This document shows positions 1 to 6,909 of a stretch of 18,362 nucleotides of DNA, in pieces. Numbering within the stretch: the stretch's first letter is position 1; each line of letters begins with the position of its first letter. A model generated the notes under the pieces. It saw nothing but the letters and a program-made list of their open reading frames with translations, was not told where the DNA came from and did no database searches. The DNA is taken from positions 1 to 18,362 of the forward strand of contig CAZKRU010000082.1 of the NCBI GenBank assembly GCA_964555235.1, given 5' to 3'. The translations under genes and the position numbers were made by a program. The stretch comes from CAZKRU01 sp964555235 (lineage in GTDB: Bacteria; Verrucomicrobiota; Verrucomicrobiia; Methylacidiphilales; CAMAQI01).

Positions 1-6
1 GATGCA

Positions 7-24
7 ATGGGGACGTATCTCATT
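7..24 (+). repeat. Left terminal inverted repeat of the transposase element
   Basis: The 18 bases beginning ATGGGGACGTATC match the reverse complement of 1093-1110 without a mismatch. The match breaks immediately outside (A at 6 against A at 1111, which do not pair). A short AT-rich hairpin follows at 20-37, with arms TCATT and AATGA. Confidence 0.85.
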
Positions 25-71
25 ATTAATTAAATGATTGCAATTGGGGAGGGGTGGGATAAAGGAGTGGG

Positions 72-1097
72 ATGTCGCGAGCTGCACGAGTGAGGGTGAA
101 AGGGGTCTGGTATCATGTCACGAACCGGGGAAGTAATCGGAGGATGATTTTTGAAACGGAACCGGATCATGAGAAGTTTCTGGAATACCTTTCCCGGCTT
201 CCGGAGCGGTATGGTTTTAAGATTCACGGGTATGTGCTGATGGGAAACCATTACCATCTCCTGATCGAGGATCCCGAGATGAGGATCAGTGAGGGGATGA
301 AGTGGCTCAATCTATGCTATGGGATAAGTTACAATCGACGAAGGAAGAAAGTGGGGCCGGTGTTTCAAGGGAGGTTTAAGGGGGTGATTTTGGATCCGGA
401 GGAGCGAGGATTATCCGTCAGTCGCTATGTGCATTTGAATCCGGTGAGGGTGAGATCATTGAGAATGGGTAAGGGAGAAGCCAAGGCAGTCCGAGCGGGA
501 AAGTTGAGTGATCCAGGATTGATTCAAGAGCGATTGAGACGATTGAAGGAATATCGATGGAGCAGTTACCGGGCTTATATGGGATTGGAAAAACAACCCG
601 AGTGGTTGACGACGGAGTTTGTCATCAAGAAAGCCGGAGGAAAAGGGGAATACCGCAGGCAGGTGGAAAAGGAGATTTGCGGGGGAATGAAGGAGAATCC
701 GTGGGAGGAAATCAAGTGGGGGCTCGTGTTAGGCGGGGATGCCCTTCAGAAGCAAATTAAGCAGTCGTTGAGTGGGAATCGACGGGAGCAGAAGGCATTA
801 CGGGAGATGGAATCTGCGGGAGTGTCGTGGGAACGAGTGATTGAGGTGGTGGAGCGAGAGAAGGGGGAGCGGTGGGAGGAATTTGAAGATCGGTATGGGG
901 ATTGGGGCCGGAATATGGTATGGATTTTGAGTCAGGAACGGGGAAGGATGAAGCTAAAAGAGATTGGAGAACGCTGCGGAGTGGATTATGGAACCGTCGC
1001 CAGTGGAATTCAACAAGTTCGAGCCAGAATGAGAAAAGAGAGAGGTTTGGAACGAGTTTATCAAAAGCTCCGAAAAAGCTTAATTAATGAAAAATGA
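72..1097 (+). CDS. REP-associated tyrosine transposase (RAYT, Y1_Tnp/HUH family)
   Basis: This 341-residue protein is a single-strand DNA transposase of the IS200-like Y1 superfamily. The N-terminal half carries the family pattern: a YHVTNRG strand near residue 14, the metal-binding HUH-type pair H60-Y-H62 in GNHYHLLIE, and a candidate catalytic tyrosine (Y87, possibly Y83) in the helix before the VFQGRFK segment. The YVHLNPVRV segment follows, typical of RAYTs. The C-terminal part, about residues 283-335 (LKEIGERCGVDYGTV), looks like a helix-turn-helix of the DnaA C-terminal type, which many long RAYTs carry. The start ATG follows a good AAGGAG site at 62-67. The reading frame is intact, so the protein may be active. 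Its stop codon overlaps the right terminal repeat. Confidence 0.9.
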   Translation: MSRAARVRVKGVWYHVTNRGSNRRMIFETEPDHEKFLEYLSRLPERYGFKIHGYVLMGNHYHLLIEDPEMRISEGMKWLNLCYGISYNRRRKKVGPVFQGRFKGVILDPEERGLSVSRYVHLNPVRVRSLRMGKGEAKAVRAGKLSDPGLIQERLRRLKEYRWSSYRAYMGLEKQPEWLTTEFVIKKAGGKGEYRRQVEKEICGGMKENPWEEIKWGLVLGGDALQKQIKQSLSGNRREQKALREMESAGVSWERVIEVVEREKGERWEEFEDRYGDWGRNMVWILSQERGRMKLKEIGERCGVDYGTVASGIQQVRARMRKERGLERVYQKLRKSLINEK

Positions 1098-1110
1098 GAT
1101 ACGTCCCCAT
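1093..1110 (-). repeat. Right terminal inverted repeat of the transposase element
   Basis: This is the exact reverse complement of 7-24. It begins within the last lysine codon of the transposase and contains its TGA stop (1095-1097), so coding sequence and end recognition site are fused here. Confidence 0.85.
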
Positions 1111-1118
1111 AGCGTGCT

Positions 1119-1185
1119 CTTCTTAGGAATGGTGTAAATCCTTGAGAAGAAGTACGCCCAAACAAGCCCGACCGGAGGGCGTGCT
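1119..1185. other. Two adjacent potential hairpins between the element and the reductase gene
   Basis: The 146 bases between the element and the next gene hold two imperfect palindromes. The first pairs CTTCTTAGGA (1119-1128) with TCCTTGAGAAG (1139-1149), with a bulge. The second pairs AGTACGCCC (1151-1159) with GGGCGTGCT (1177-1185) through one G-U pair. GCGTGCTC occurs twice (1112-1119 and 1179-1186). No poly-T tract follows either hairpin, so a terminator is not evident; a dispersed repeat is equally possible. Confidence 0.35.
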
Positions 1186-1256
1186 CCACCAAGTAGAAAA
1201 AATGGTATTTTCGTTCAGTGGCTTGCATTTTTGAGGAGCTAGGCAAGGATAAGAGG

Positions 1257-2438
1257 ATGAAGTATCGTCGCTTTGGTCGAACGGAGCTTTCCATGCCGGT
1301 TTTTTCGTGTGGAGGGATGCGCTATCAACAGGCTTGGAAGGATTTGAAGCCGGAGGAGGTTGAGCGATCGAATCAGGAGAATCTGGAGGCGACGATTCAC
1401 CGGTCGTTGGAGCTCGGGATTAATCACATCGAGACAGCGCGCGGTTATGGAAGTTCGGAGATGCAACTTGGCCAGATTTTGCCGAAATTGCCACGTGAGA
1501 AGATGATTGTTCAGACCAAGGTGGCACCACAAGCGGACGGAAAGGAGTTCCGGCGCGTTTTTAATCAGTCGATGAGCTATTTGAAATTGGATCATGTCGA
1601 TTTGTTGGCGATGCATGGGATTAACAATCAAGAATTGCTGCGTGAGACCTTAAAAAAAGGGGGATCGATGGAGGCAGCCCGGGAGATTCAACGGGAAGGG
1701 CGGGCGCGGTTTATCGGTTTTTCGACTCACTCGACTCCAGATGTAATTGAGGCGGCGGTGAATACGGGGGAATTCGATTATGTGAATCTTCATTGGTATT
1801 ACGTGAACGATTTTAATTGGAGTGCGGTTGAGGCAGCCCAAGCGCGGGATGTCGGAGTGTTTATTATCAGTCCGAATGACAAAGGAGGGAAGCTCTACGC
1901 ACCTCCTGCGAAACTTGTCGAGCTCTGTGGCGATCTCTCACCGATGCAGTTTAATGATCTCTACTGTCTCTCGCGTCCTGAAGTTCAAACGCTGAGCCTT
2001 GGAGCCTCGCGTCCGACCGATTTTGAAGAGCATGTGAAGGCTTTGGAGTTTTATGATCGCGCAACGGAGACGATCTCACCGATTCGGGAACGCCTCGACG
2101 CAGCGATGGTTCAGACGCATGGAGTCGAGTGGATGCGTGGTTGGTGGCAGGGGATTCCGGAATATTTTGCGATTCCGGGGGAGATCAATGTAAGAGAGAT
2201 CGTCCGGCTTTGGAATTACGCTAAGGGCCTGGATTTGGTTGATTGGGCGAAGATGCGTTACAATTTGCTTGGAAACGGGGGGCATTGGTTCCCGGGACGA
2301 AATGCCGAGAGTTGGCGTCAATTTAATCTGACACCAGTCCTTGAAAAATGTCCATTCCAGGAGCGAATCGAAGCGGTGCTCGACGAAGTGCATCCGATGT
2401 TGTTCGAGGCTCCTAAGAAACGGTTAAGCGAAAGCTAA
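1257..2438 (+). CDS. Aldo/keto reductase, COG1453-like, with cysteine-poor C-terminal domain
   Basis: This 393-residue protein begins MKYRRFGRTELSMPV, the usual opening of the family, after an AAGGA site at 1245-1249. An in-frame ATG at 1218 would add 13 unlikely residues. The TIM-barrel NADPH-dependent oxidoreductase core shows the active-site tetrad as E59-Y64 (in ETARGYG), K88 (QTK) and H120 (AMHG); the usual aspartate is replaced by glutamate. The C-terminal part follows the outline of the COG1453 ferredoxin-like extension (segments INVREIVRLWNYAKG and EKCPFQERI). Only one cysteine, C365, remains where that extension normally binds a 4Fe-4S cluster. It is probably a cytosolic reductase whose substrate cannot be predicted. 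Nothing in the neighbourhood suggests its pathway. Confidence 0.88.
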   Translation: MKYRRFGRTELSMPVFSCGGMRYQQAWKDLKPEEVERSNQENLEATIHRSLELGINHIETARGYGSSEMQLGQILPKLPREKMIVQTKVAPQADGKEFRRVFNQSMSYLKLDHVDLLAMHGINNQELLRETLKKGGSMEAAREIQREGRARFIGFSTHSTPDVIEAAVNTGEFDYVNLHWYYVNDFNWSAVEAAQARDVGVFIISPNDKGGKLYAPPAKLVELCGDLSPMQFNDLYCLSRPEVQTLSLGASRPTDFEEHVKALEFYDRATETISPIRERLDAAMVQTHGVEWMRGWWQGIPEYFAIPGEINVREIVRLWNYAKGLDLVDWAKMRYNLLGNGGHWFPGRNAESWRQFNLTPVLEKCPFQERIEAVLDEVHPMLFEAPKKRLSES

Positions 2439-2454
2439 CTTTAAAACAGAACCT

Positions 2455-2552
2455 TCGTTTCTCGCCAAGTCCGCCAAGTCGCAAAGGAATTTGTTTTACT
2501 AACCCAAACCAATAGACGCTTTGCTTCGCGCCTTGGCGAGCTTAGCGAGAAG
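2455..2552. repeat. Imperfect inverted repeat of CGCNAAG modules between convergent genes
   Basis: The left arm (2455-2487) contains CGCCAAG at 2463, CGCCAAG at 2472 and CGCAAAG at 2480. The right arm (2519-2552), read on the minus strand, contains CGCTAAG, CGCCAAG and CGCGAAG at the same spacing. About 31 AT-rich bases separate the arms. The structure fills the gap between the stop codons of the reductase and the permease and could fold as a long hairpin. It may serve both genes as a transcript end, but there is no clear T tract. Confidence 0.6.
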
Positions 2553-2569
2553 AACCTCTCGATCGTTCT

Positions 2570-3418
2570 TTATCCTTTGACTGCGCCGGCGCTGAGACCC
2601 TTCACGAAGAGTTTCATCGTGAAGAGGAAGATGATGATGAGAGGGATGCTCGCAATAAAATAGGCGGCCATGATTTTTCCCCAGTCCTTGACGTATTCTC
2701 CGTCGAGGTAAACGAGTCCGACGCCGATGGTAAAGAGCTCGGAATCGCGGAGGACGATCAGGGGTATCATAAAATCATTCCATTTTCCGAGAAATGCCAG
2801 GATGAAGAGGGTACCCAAAATTGAGCCGCTCATCGGAATCACGACGTGGCGTATTTGTTGAAAATGGGAGGCGCCATCAATTTCTGCCGCTTCAAAAAGA
2901 TCCTTCGGGATCTCCTCGATAAAATTTCGGAGAATGAAAACATTGAAGACCTGTCCTCCGGCAATGGCAACAATGATGATGGCCCAGAGGGTGTTGAGGA
3001 GATGGAAGCTTTTCAGGAGCTGAAAGAGGGTGACGATATTCGCGACCCCGGGAAGCAGCATCAGAAGCATGAAGATCCCCCAGAGAATATTGCTAAAGGG
3101 CATTTTATAGCGTGCAAAAAAATACGAGGCACAGACTGCCAGGAAAAGGGAGCAAACGGTAGCAGTCACTGCGACGAAAACGGTATTGGCAATGTACGGG
3201 GTGACGAGATTAAAGCCGAAGACCCAGTTGTCCCACTTCCAGAGGCCGATCGCGTTTGGGAGAAAAGGATTTTCAAGGAATTCCCGGTTACTCTTTAGAC
3301 TGGTTTGAATCATCATGTAGAGCGGAAGGAGCTCGATGAGGAGGAGGGACCAGATAAACGTGTGAAGGGGCCAATCGCTTTTGCGTTGGGGGTTGACGGC
3401 TTGAACGGCGGCACTCAT
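2570..3418 (-). CDS. ABC transporter permease, MalG/UgpE type
   Basis: This 282-residue inner-membrane protein is one half of the translocation channel of a carbohydrate-type (CUT1) importer. It has about six hydrophobic segments, the first at residues 20-38. The cytoplasmic EAA loop that docks on the ATPase is at residues 176-195 (EAAEIDGASHFQQIRHVVIP). Its ATG overlaps the TGA of the partner permease by four bases (ATGA), which points to translational coupling. It is the last gene of the minus-strand run. No ATP-binding subunit follows; such importers often share one ATPase encoded elsewhere. The substrate is unknown, a sugar or glycerol phosphate derivative being usual for the family. Confidence 0.93.
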   Translation of the reverse strand: MSAAVQAVNPQRKSDWPLHTFIWSLLLIELLPLYMMIQTSLKSNREFLENPFLPNAIGLWKWDNWVFGFNLVTPYIANTVFVAVTATVCSLFLAVCASYFFARYKMPFSNILWGIFMLLMLLPGVANIVTLFQLLKSFHLLNTLWAIIIVAIAGGQVFNVFILRNFIEEIPKDLFEAAEIDGASHFQQIRHVVIPMSGSILGTLFILAFLGKWNDFMIPLIVLRDSELFTIGVGLVYLDGEYVKDWGKIMAAYFIASIPLIIIFLFTMKLFVKGLSAGAVKG

Positions 3419-4362
3419 TTGGAAACTCGAACGTATTTGTTTTGAATGAAGGTCAGGATTAAAATGAATGCGAAGAGGACCATGCCAACGGCACAGGCGT
3501 AGCCGAATTCTCCCGCAATAAAGGCCCGGTTATACATCCAGAGTCCTGGGACCATTCCTCGTTCGCCAGGGCCTCCACTCTCGCCGAGAAGCAGGAACTG
3601 AAGGTGAAAGTCTTTCATGGTTCCAATCACCATGAGAATCAGTGAGATTCGAACTTGAGTCATGATGAGGGGGAATTCGATGTAAATAAATTTTTGAAAG
3701 CTGCTGACGCCATCCAGTTCTGCCGCCTCGTAAACTTCCGTTCCGATGCTCTGAAGACCGGAGAGATAAATCAAGACGCCGACTGCGCCGATCCACGGGA
3801 ATCCCCACAAGATCAAGGAGGGGATAATCAGGTCCGGGGTGCTGAGCCAAGAGGGGGGGAGACCGCTTTGGAAAACACCCCAACCGAACCATTTGTCAAA
3901 GTGAATCAATACATTTTGAAGTCCGGTACTTTGGAGGAAATGATTTAAAATTCCGCGGTTTGGGTCGTAGAATGATTTCCAGACCAGGAGCGTGACGAGG
4001 GAGGGGACGATCATGGGGAGTACGAGTAGAACGCGGTACCAGTACTGCCATTTGTCGCTGGTGAGGCGATGCACGGTGACGGCGATGGCAATGGAAGGGA
4101 TCATCTTGAAGAAGTTGGCGACAATCAGAACGGAGATGGTTCCAAAGGATTTCCAGAGAGTGTTATCCCGCAAGATTCGCGAGTAGTTGTCCAGGCCGAT
4201 GAACTGCTGGAAGTCGCCACCCTGCCAATCGTAAAAACTGTGCACGATGGCACTGATTGCAGGGTAATAGGCAAAGATGCCGATCATGAGTAGCGAAGGA
4301 ATCACGAAGAGATAAAGTCTCCATTCGAGAATCGCCTTTTTGTCGGAGATGGGGAGCGCCAT
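3415..4362 (-). CDS. ABC transporter permease, MalF/UgpA type
   Basis: This 315-residue protein is the MalF-like partner of the permease that follows it. The N-terminus is cytoplasmic, the first membrane helix spans about residues 16-40, and five more hydrophobic segments follow. The EAA loop is at residues 212-232 (YEAAELDGVSSFQKFIYIEF) before the last helices. It lacks the large periplasmic loop of E. coli MalF, as most CUT1 permeases do. The start ATG lies four bases after the TAA of the solute-binding protein gene, and the stop overlaps the next start. The three transporter genes are thus one translational unit. Confidence 0.93.
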   Translation of the reverse strand: MALPISDKKAILEWRLYLFVIPSLLMIGIFAYYPAISAIVHSFYDWQGGDFQQFIGLDNYSRILRDNTLWKSFGTISVLIVANFFKMIPSIAIAVTVHRLTSDKWQYWYRVLLVLPMIVPSLVTLLVWKSFYDPNRGILNHFLQSTGLQNVLIHFDKWFGWGVFQSGLPPSWLSTPDLIIPSLILWGFPWIGAVGVLIYLSGLQSIGTEVYEAAELDGVSSFQKFIYIEFPLIMTQVRISLILMVIGTMKDFHLQFLLLGESGGPGERGMVPGLWMYNRAFIAGEFGYACAVGMVLFAFILILTFIQNKYVRVSK

Positions 4363-4366
4363 AAGA

Positions 4367-5980
4367 TTATTGTTTTAAGGAGTAGCCGGCGTTTCGGAGA
4401 TTGAAATTGTTAATGAAAACCAGCGACTCTGTGGCGTTTTGAGCTTCGGTAAGGTTGTCCATTTTGGAGAGGGTTGCGGGGATGGGGTTTCGGTTGTTTA
4501 AAAACCGCAAGGCTTCCAATGGCGTGTCAGACCGTTGGACTCTTCGGAAATTGGTTCGATTCAAGATACGGATATCGTTAGCGATGGTATCCGCATATTT
4601 TGGTTCTACCGCTTTAAGGAAAGCGTCAACGCCTCCATTTCGACTATAAAGAAGGTGAAGGTTGGTATCAATCAGGCGTCGGGCCTCTAAGCCGGCACTC
4701 TGTACGGTAAACCCCGGGGGATATCCGTTGATGTTGGGACGAAACGGTTCGAGGTCCGGGGGGATTTCAACGCCTAAAATCGATGGGAGCCATCCGCTTT
4801 TTGTGACAAAGAGTTGATTCCCTTTTTGAGAGGAGAGGAACTGGAGGAAATCGAGGGCAATCTCGAAGTGTTTGCAATTTCGGGGAATTCCAAAGGCCGA
4901 GTTGATCATGCCGGTTTTTGAAGTTCCTTCCGACGTGGAGCCGAGTACATGTTTTCCAAGTCCTTCGGAGCCAGGGGTCGGTAGAGGGAGGCGGCAAACG
5001 CCGACATGAAAAATTCCTGCCGTTTCCTGATTTAGACTGGTCCGATCCCAGCTTCCGGTGGTAATCATCACGGCCTTTTGTTGTACAAAGTAGAAGGTGG
5101 CATCATCTCGTGAAAGGGAGAGAAAGCCGGGTTGCATGTGTTGTGTCACATCCCGCATGATTTGAAGGCCCGAGAGAAAACTGGGATCATGAAGGGTCCA
5201 TTCTTTTGCCCAGTAGGATGATGTTAAATTACTCCAATCATGAGATAGCGTGAAATTAGAGGTCGGATGACGGATGATGGATTGAGTCTGGCTGGAGAAA
5301 AGATAATCAACCAAGGAGGGGGTGTTGTATTTTGAGCCGGCAATTGGGAGGATGGGGTTTCCCTTCTTACTGGAGACTTCCTCAATCGTTTCACACAGCT
5401 TGATAAAATCCTGATAGTTGTCAGGGGGGGCATCCAGGCCGGTGAGTTCTTTGAGGAGCTCTTTGTTATAGAAAAGCCGTGTCACGTACATGGTGACCGA
5501 GATGCCATAGTATTCGAGAAGATTATTACTATAGCCGCCCTGTAATCCATCCAGGTAGGTATTGCTCCAAGGAATATGTTCCAATTCGGTTCCCTTGTTG
5601 TAAGGATTTGGTTGGGAGACATAGGGGGTGAGTGGAATAAAATATCGGGCCAGACGCTCTTCATCGACTCCCTTGCCAATCAAGATCATGTCCGGTGGGT
5701 TTTCTCCGACCAATTGAGTAGTGACCCAATTGGGGTAGACTCGTTCAGGAACGGGGGCTTGAATGACTCGGACGTTCGGGTGGAGTTTCATGTACTCCTG
5801 GGCCACGAGATCGAATCCTTCACGAACCCCTCCCTCCAGCTGCCAGTGGGAGAAGCGGAGGGTGACTTGATTGGGATCTGTCTCCTGCTTGGTGCGATTG
5901 AAAATACGGATGGCTGAGAGGATGAAGCAGATTCCAATCAGGACTCCTGCGCAGAGATTGAGGTATTGGTCGCGTTTCAT
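4367..5980 (-). CDS. Extracellular solute-binding protein, family 1 (carbohydrate-type)
   Basis: This 537-residue protein is the likely substrate receptor for the two permeases. Residues 7-25 form a single hydrophobic N-terminal segment after K2-R3. No good lipobox is visible, so it is either a signal peptide or an uncleaved membrane anchor. The segment LRFSHWQLEGGVREGFDLV, with QEYMKLHPNV after it, is the typical first strand and helix of family 1 binding proteins. FYNKELLKELTG, TTGSWDRTS and SAFGIPRNCKHFEIALDFLQFL match later parts of the fold. It is longer than the usual 400-450 residues, mainly through its C-terminal part. Its ATG overlaps the TGA of the TPR gene (ATGA). The ligand cannot be told from sequence. 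Confidence 0.88.
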   Translation of the reverse strand: MKRDQYLNLCAGVLIGICFILSAIRIFNRTKQETDPNQVTLRFSHWQLEGGVREGFDLVAQEYMKLHPNVRVIQAPVPERVYPNWVTTQLVGENPPDMILIGKGVDEERLARYFIPLTPYVSQPNPYNKGTELEHIPWSNTYLDGLQGGYSNNLLEYYGISVTMYVTRLFYNKELLKELTGLDAPPDNYQDFIKLCETIEEVSSKKGNPILPIAGSKYNTPSLVDYLFSSQTQSIIRHPTSNFTLSHDWSNLTSSYWAKEWTLHDPSFLSGLQIMRDVTQHMQPGFLSLSRDDATFYFVQQKAVMITTGSWDRTSLNQETAGIFHVGVCRLPLPTPGSEGLGKHVLGSTSEGTSKTGMINSAFGIPRNCKHFEIALDFLQFLSSQKGNQLFVTKSGWLPSILGVEIPPDLEPFRPNINGYPPGFTVQSAGLEARRLIDTNLHLLYSRNGGVDAFLKAVEPKYADTIANDIRILNRTNFRRVQRSDTPLEALRFLNNRNPIPATLSKMDNLTEAQNATESLVFINNFNLRNAGYSLKQ

Positions 5981-6909
5981 GGCTTGAGAGGTCCCTTTTT
6001 CAAATCAGCTAAGGATTCCTTGATCATGAAGGTCCGTCGGTCGCGTGGAAATTCCAGAAGAAATTTTTCATAGTATGAAATTGCCACGGAGGGTTGGTTG
6101 AGGGTGCGGGCGATTTCGGCAATCTGGACAAGTGTATTGGAACGCTGTTGTTGGTTGGTGATGCCTGATGCATCGGCGAGCTGGAAATGGCGCATTGCTT
6201 GGCTCGTCTCCTTGGTAAATCGGAGGTAGGCGTCGGCCATAATGGTGTGGTAGGAGGTGCTTGCGGCTCTGGAGGTGATCAGGGGGGAAAACTTTTCAGC
6301 TTCATGAAGTCGAATCGCAAGCTCGTCCCTGTTTTTTGCAGTGTAGATACGTTGGGTGGTGAGTTTGACCATGGCTTGTTGAGCGAGCACGTGGGTGGGA
6401 TATTTTTGGGTTAACTCCTGAAAAATGGATTCCGACTTGGCGTAGTCAGGCTGGGAGCGATGGATTTGCGCGATGCGTCCGATAAAATAGAGCGATGCGA
6501 TTCCGAGGTCGTCTTCGGGGTTGGCGCTTCGGACGGATTCAAGCAAATGGACTGCCTGATCTAGATTGGATTCGGTTTTGGGTTGGATGTTGAGAAAGAG
6601 GATTCCCTTAAGGTAGTTGGTTTCACGGGGCGGGAGCTGGCCCTTTTTTTCGGCGTTTTGAAGTCGTGTCATGGATTCGTTAAAGAGGAAATAGGTCGCC
6701 TCTTCCGCCGACTCATCAAGGGGGCTTTTGGTCTCAGTCGCGATCAAAGGAGCGATGAGCGAGAGCAGTAGCAGCCAAGGATAAAAAAGACGAATCACAG
6801 GGGGAGAATCAAGGGGGATTTTGCTTTGAAAGCAATCAAAAAATCCGTTTCTCCCGAGGAAGGCACTTGTGGGAGAAGAAATGTCAGTATCCATCAAATA
6901 TTTGATCAA
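5977..6909 (-). CDS. TPR-repeat protein, probably exported
   Basis: The 310-residue frame opens with TTG overlapping the nadB stop (TTGA). The first ATG is at 6894, and a GTG at 6798 would place the hydrophobic stretch YPWLLLLSLIAPLIA directly at the N-terminus as a clean signal peptide. None of these has a good ribosome binding site, so the start is uncertain. The rest is helical with tetratricopeptide-like repeats. Examples are ASLYFIGRIAQIHRSQPDYA, FQELTQKYPTHVLAQQAM, ADAYLRFTKETSQAMRHFQL and SVAISYYEKFLLEFPRD. Such proteins act as protein-binding scaffolds, often in the periplasm. Its position between nadB and a binding protein gene suggests a link to the transporter, but no specific role can be assigned. 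Confidence 0.78.
   Translation of the reverse strand: MIKYLMDTDISSPTSAFLGRNGFFDCFQSKIPLDSPPVIRLFYPWLLLLSLIAPLIATETKSPLDESAEEATYFLFNESMTRLQNAEKKGQLPPRETNYLKGILFLNIQPKTESNLDQAVHLLESVRSANPEDDLGIASLYFIGRIAQIHRSQPDYAKSESIFQELTQKYPTHVLAQQAMVKLTTQRIYTAKNRDELAIRLHEAEKFSPLITSRAASTSYHTIMADAYLRFTKETSQAMRHFQLADASGITNQQQRSNTLVQIAEIARTLNQPSVAISYYEKFLLEFPRDRRTFMIKESLADLKKGPLKP

Larger units (their letters stand above)
7..1110 (+). mobile_element. RAYT-type transposase element bounded by an 18-bp inverted repeat
   Basis: Positions 7-24 and 1093-1110 are perfect reverse complements, and the only gene between them is a Y1/HUH transposase. The two repeats therefore look like the ends of a 1,104-bp element. Classical IS200/IS605 elements carry subterminal hairpins rather than long inverted ends, so these termini are closer to those seen around some REP-associated transposases. 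The stop codon of the gene lies inside the right repeat. Only six bases of left flank are visible, so no target duplication can be judged. The ends are inferred from the repeat alone; an empty site in a relative would prove them. Confidence 0.7.

Noticed and set aside
557..1087. Alternative plus-strand frames inside the transposase gene
   Set aside because: They are shadows of the intact RAYT frame, which has clear family motifs.
7..1110. Target-site duplication around the RAYT element
   Set aside because: The flanks GATGCA and AGCGTG do not match, and the left flank is too short to judge.
2439..2569. Module repeat considered as a CRISPR array
   Set aside because: There are only a few 7-base modules with 1-2-base spacers, far from the repeat-spacer architecture, and no cas genes are present anywhere in the window.
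4367..5980. Solute-binding protein considered as a lipoprotein
   Set aside because: The cysteines in the N-terminal hydrophobic stretch (LNLC, IGIC) do not fit the lipobox pattern well, so no lipidation is claimed.
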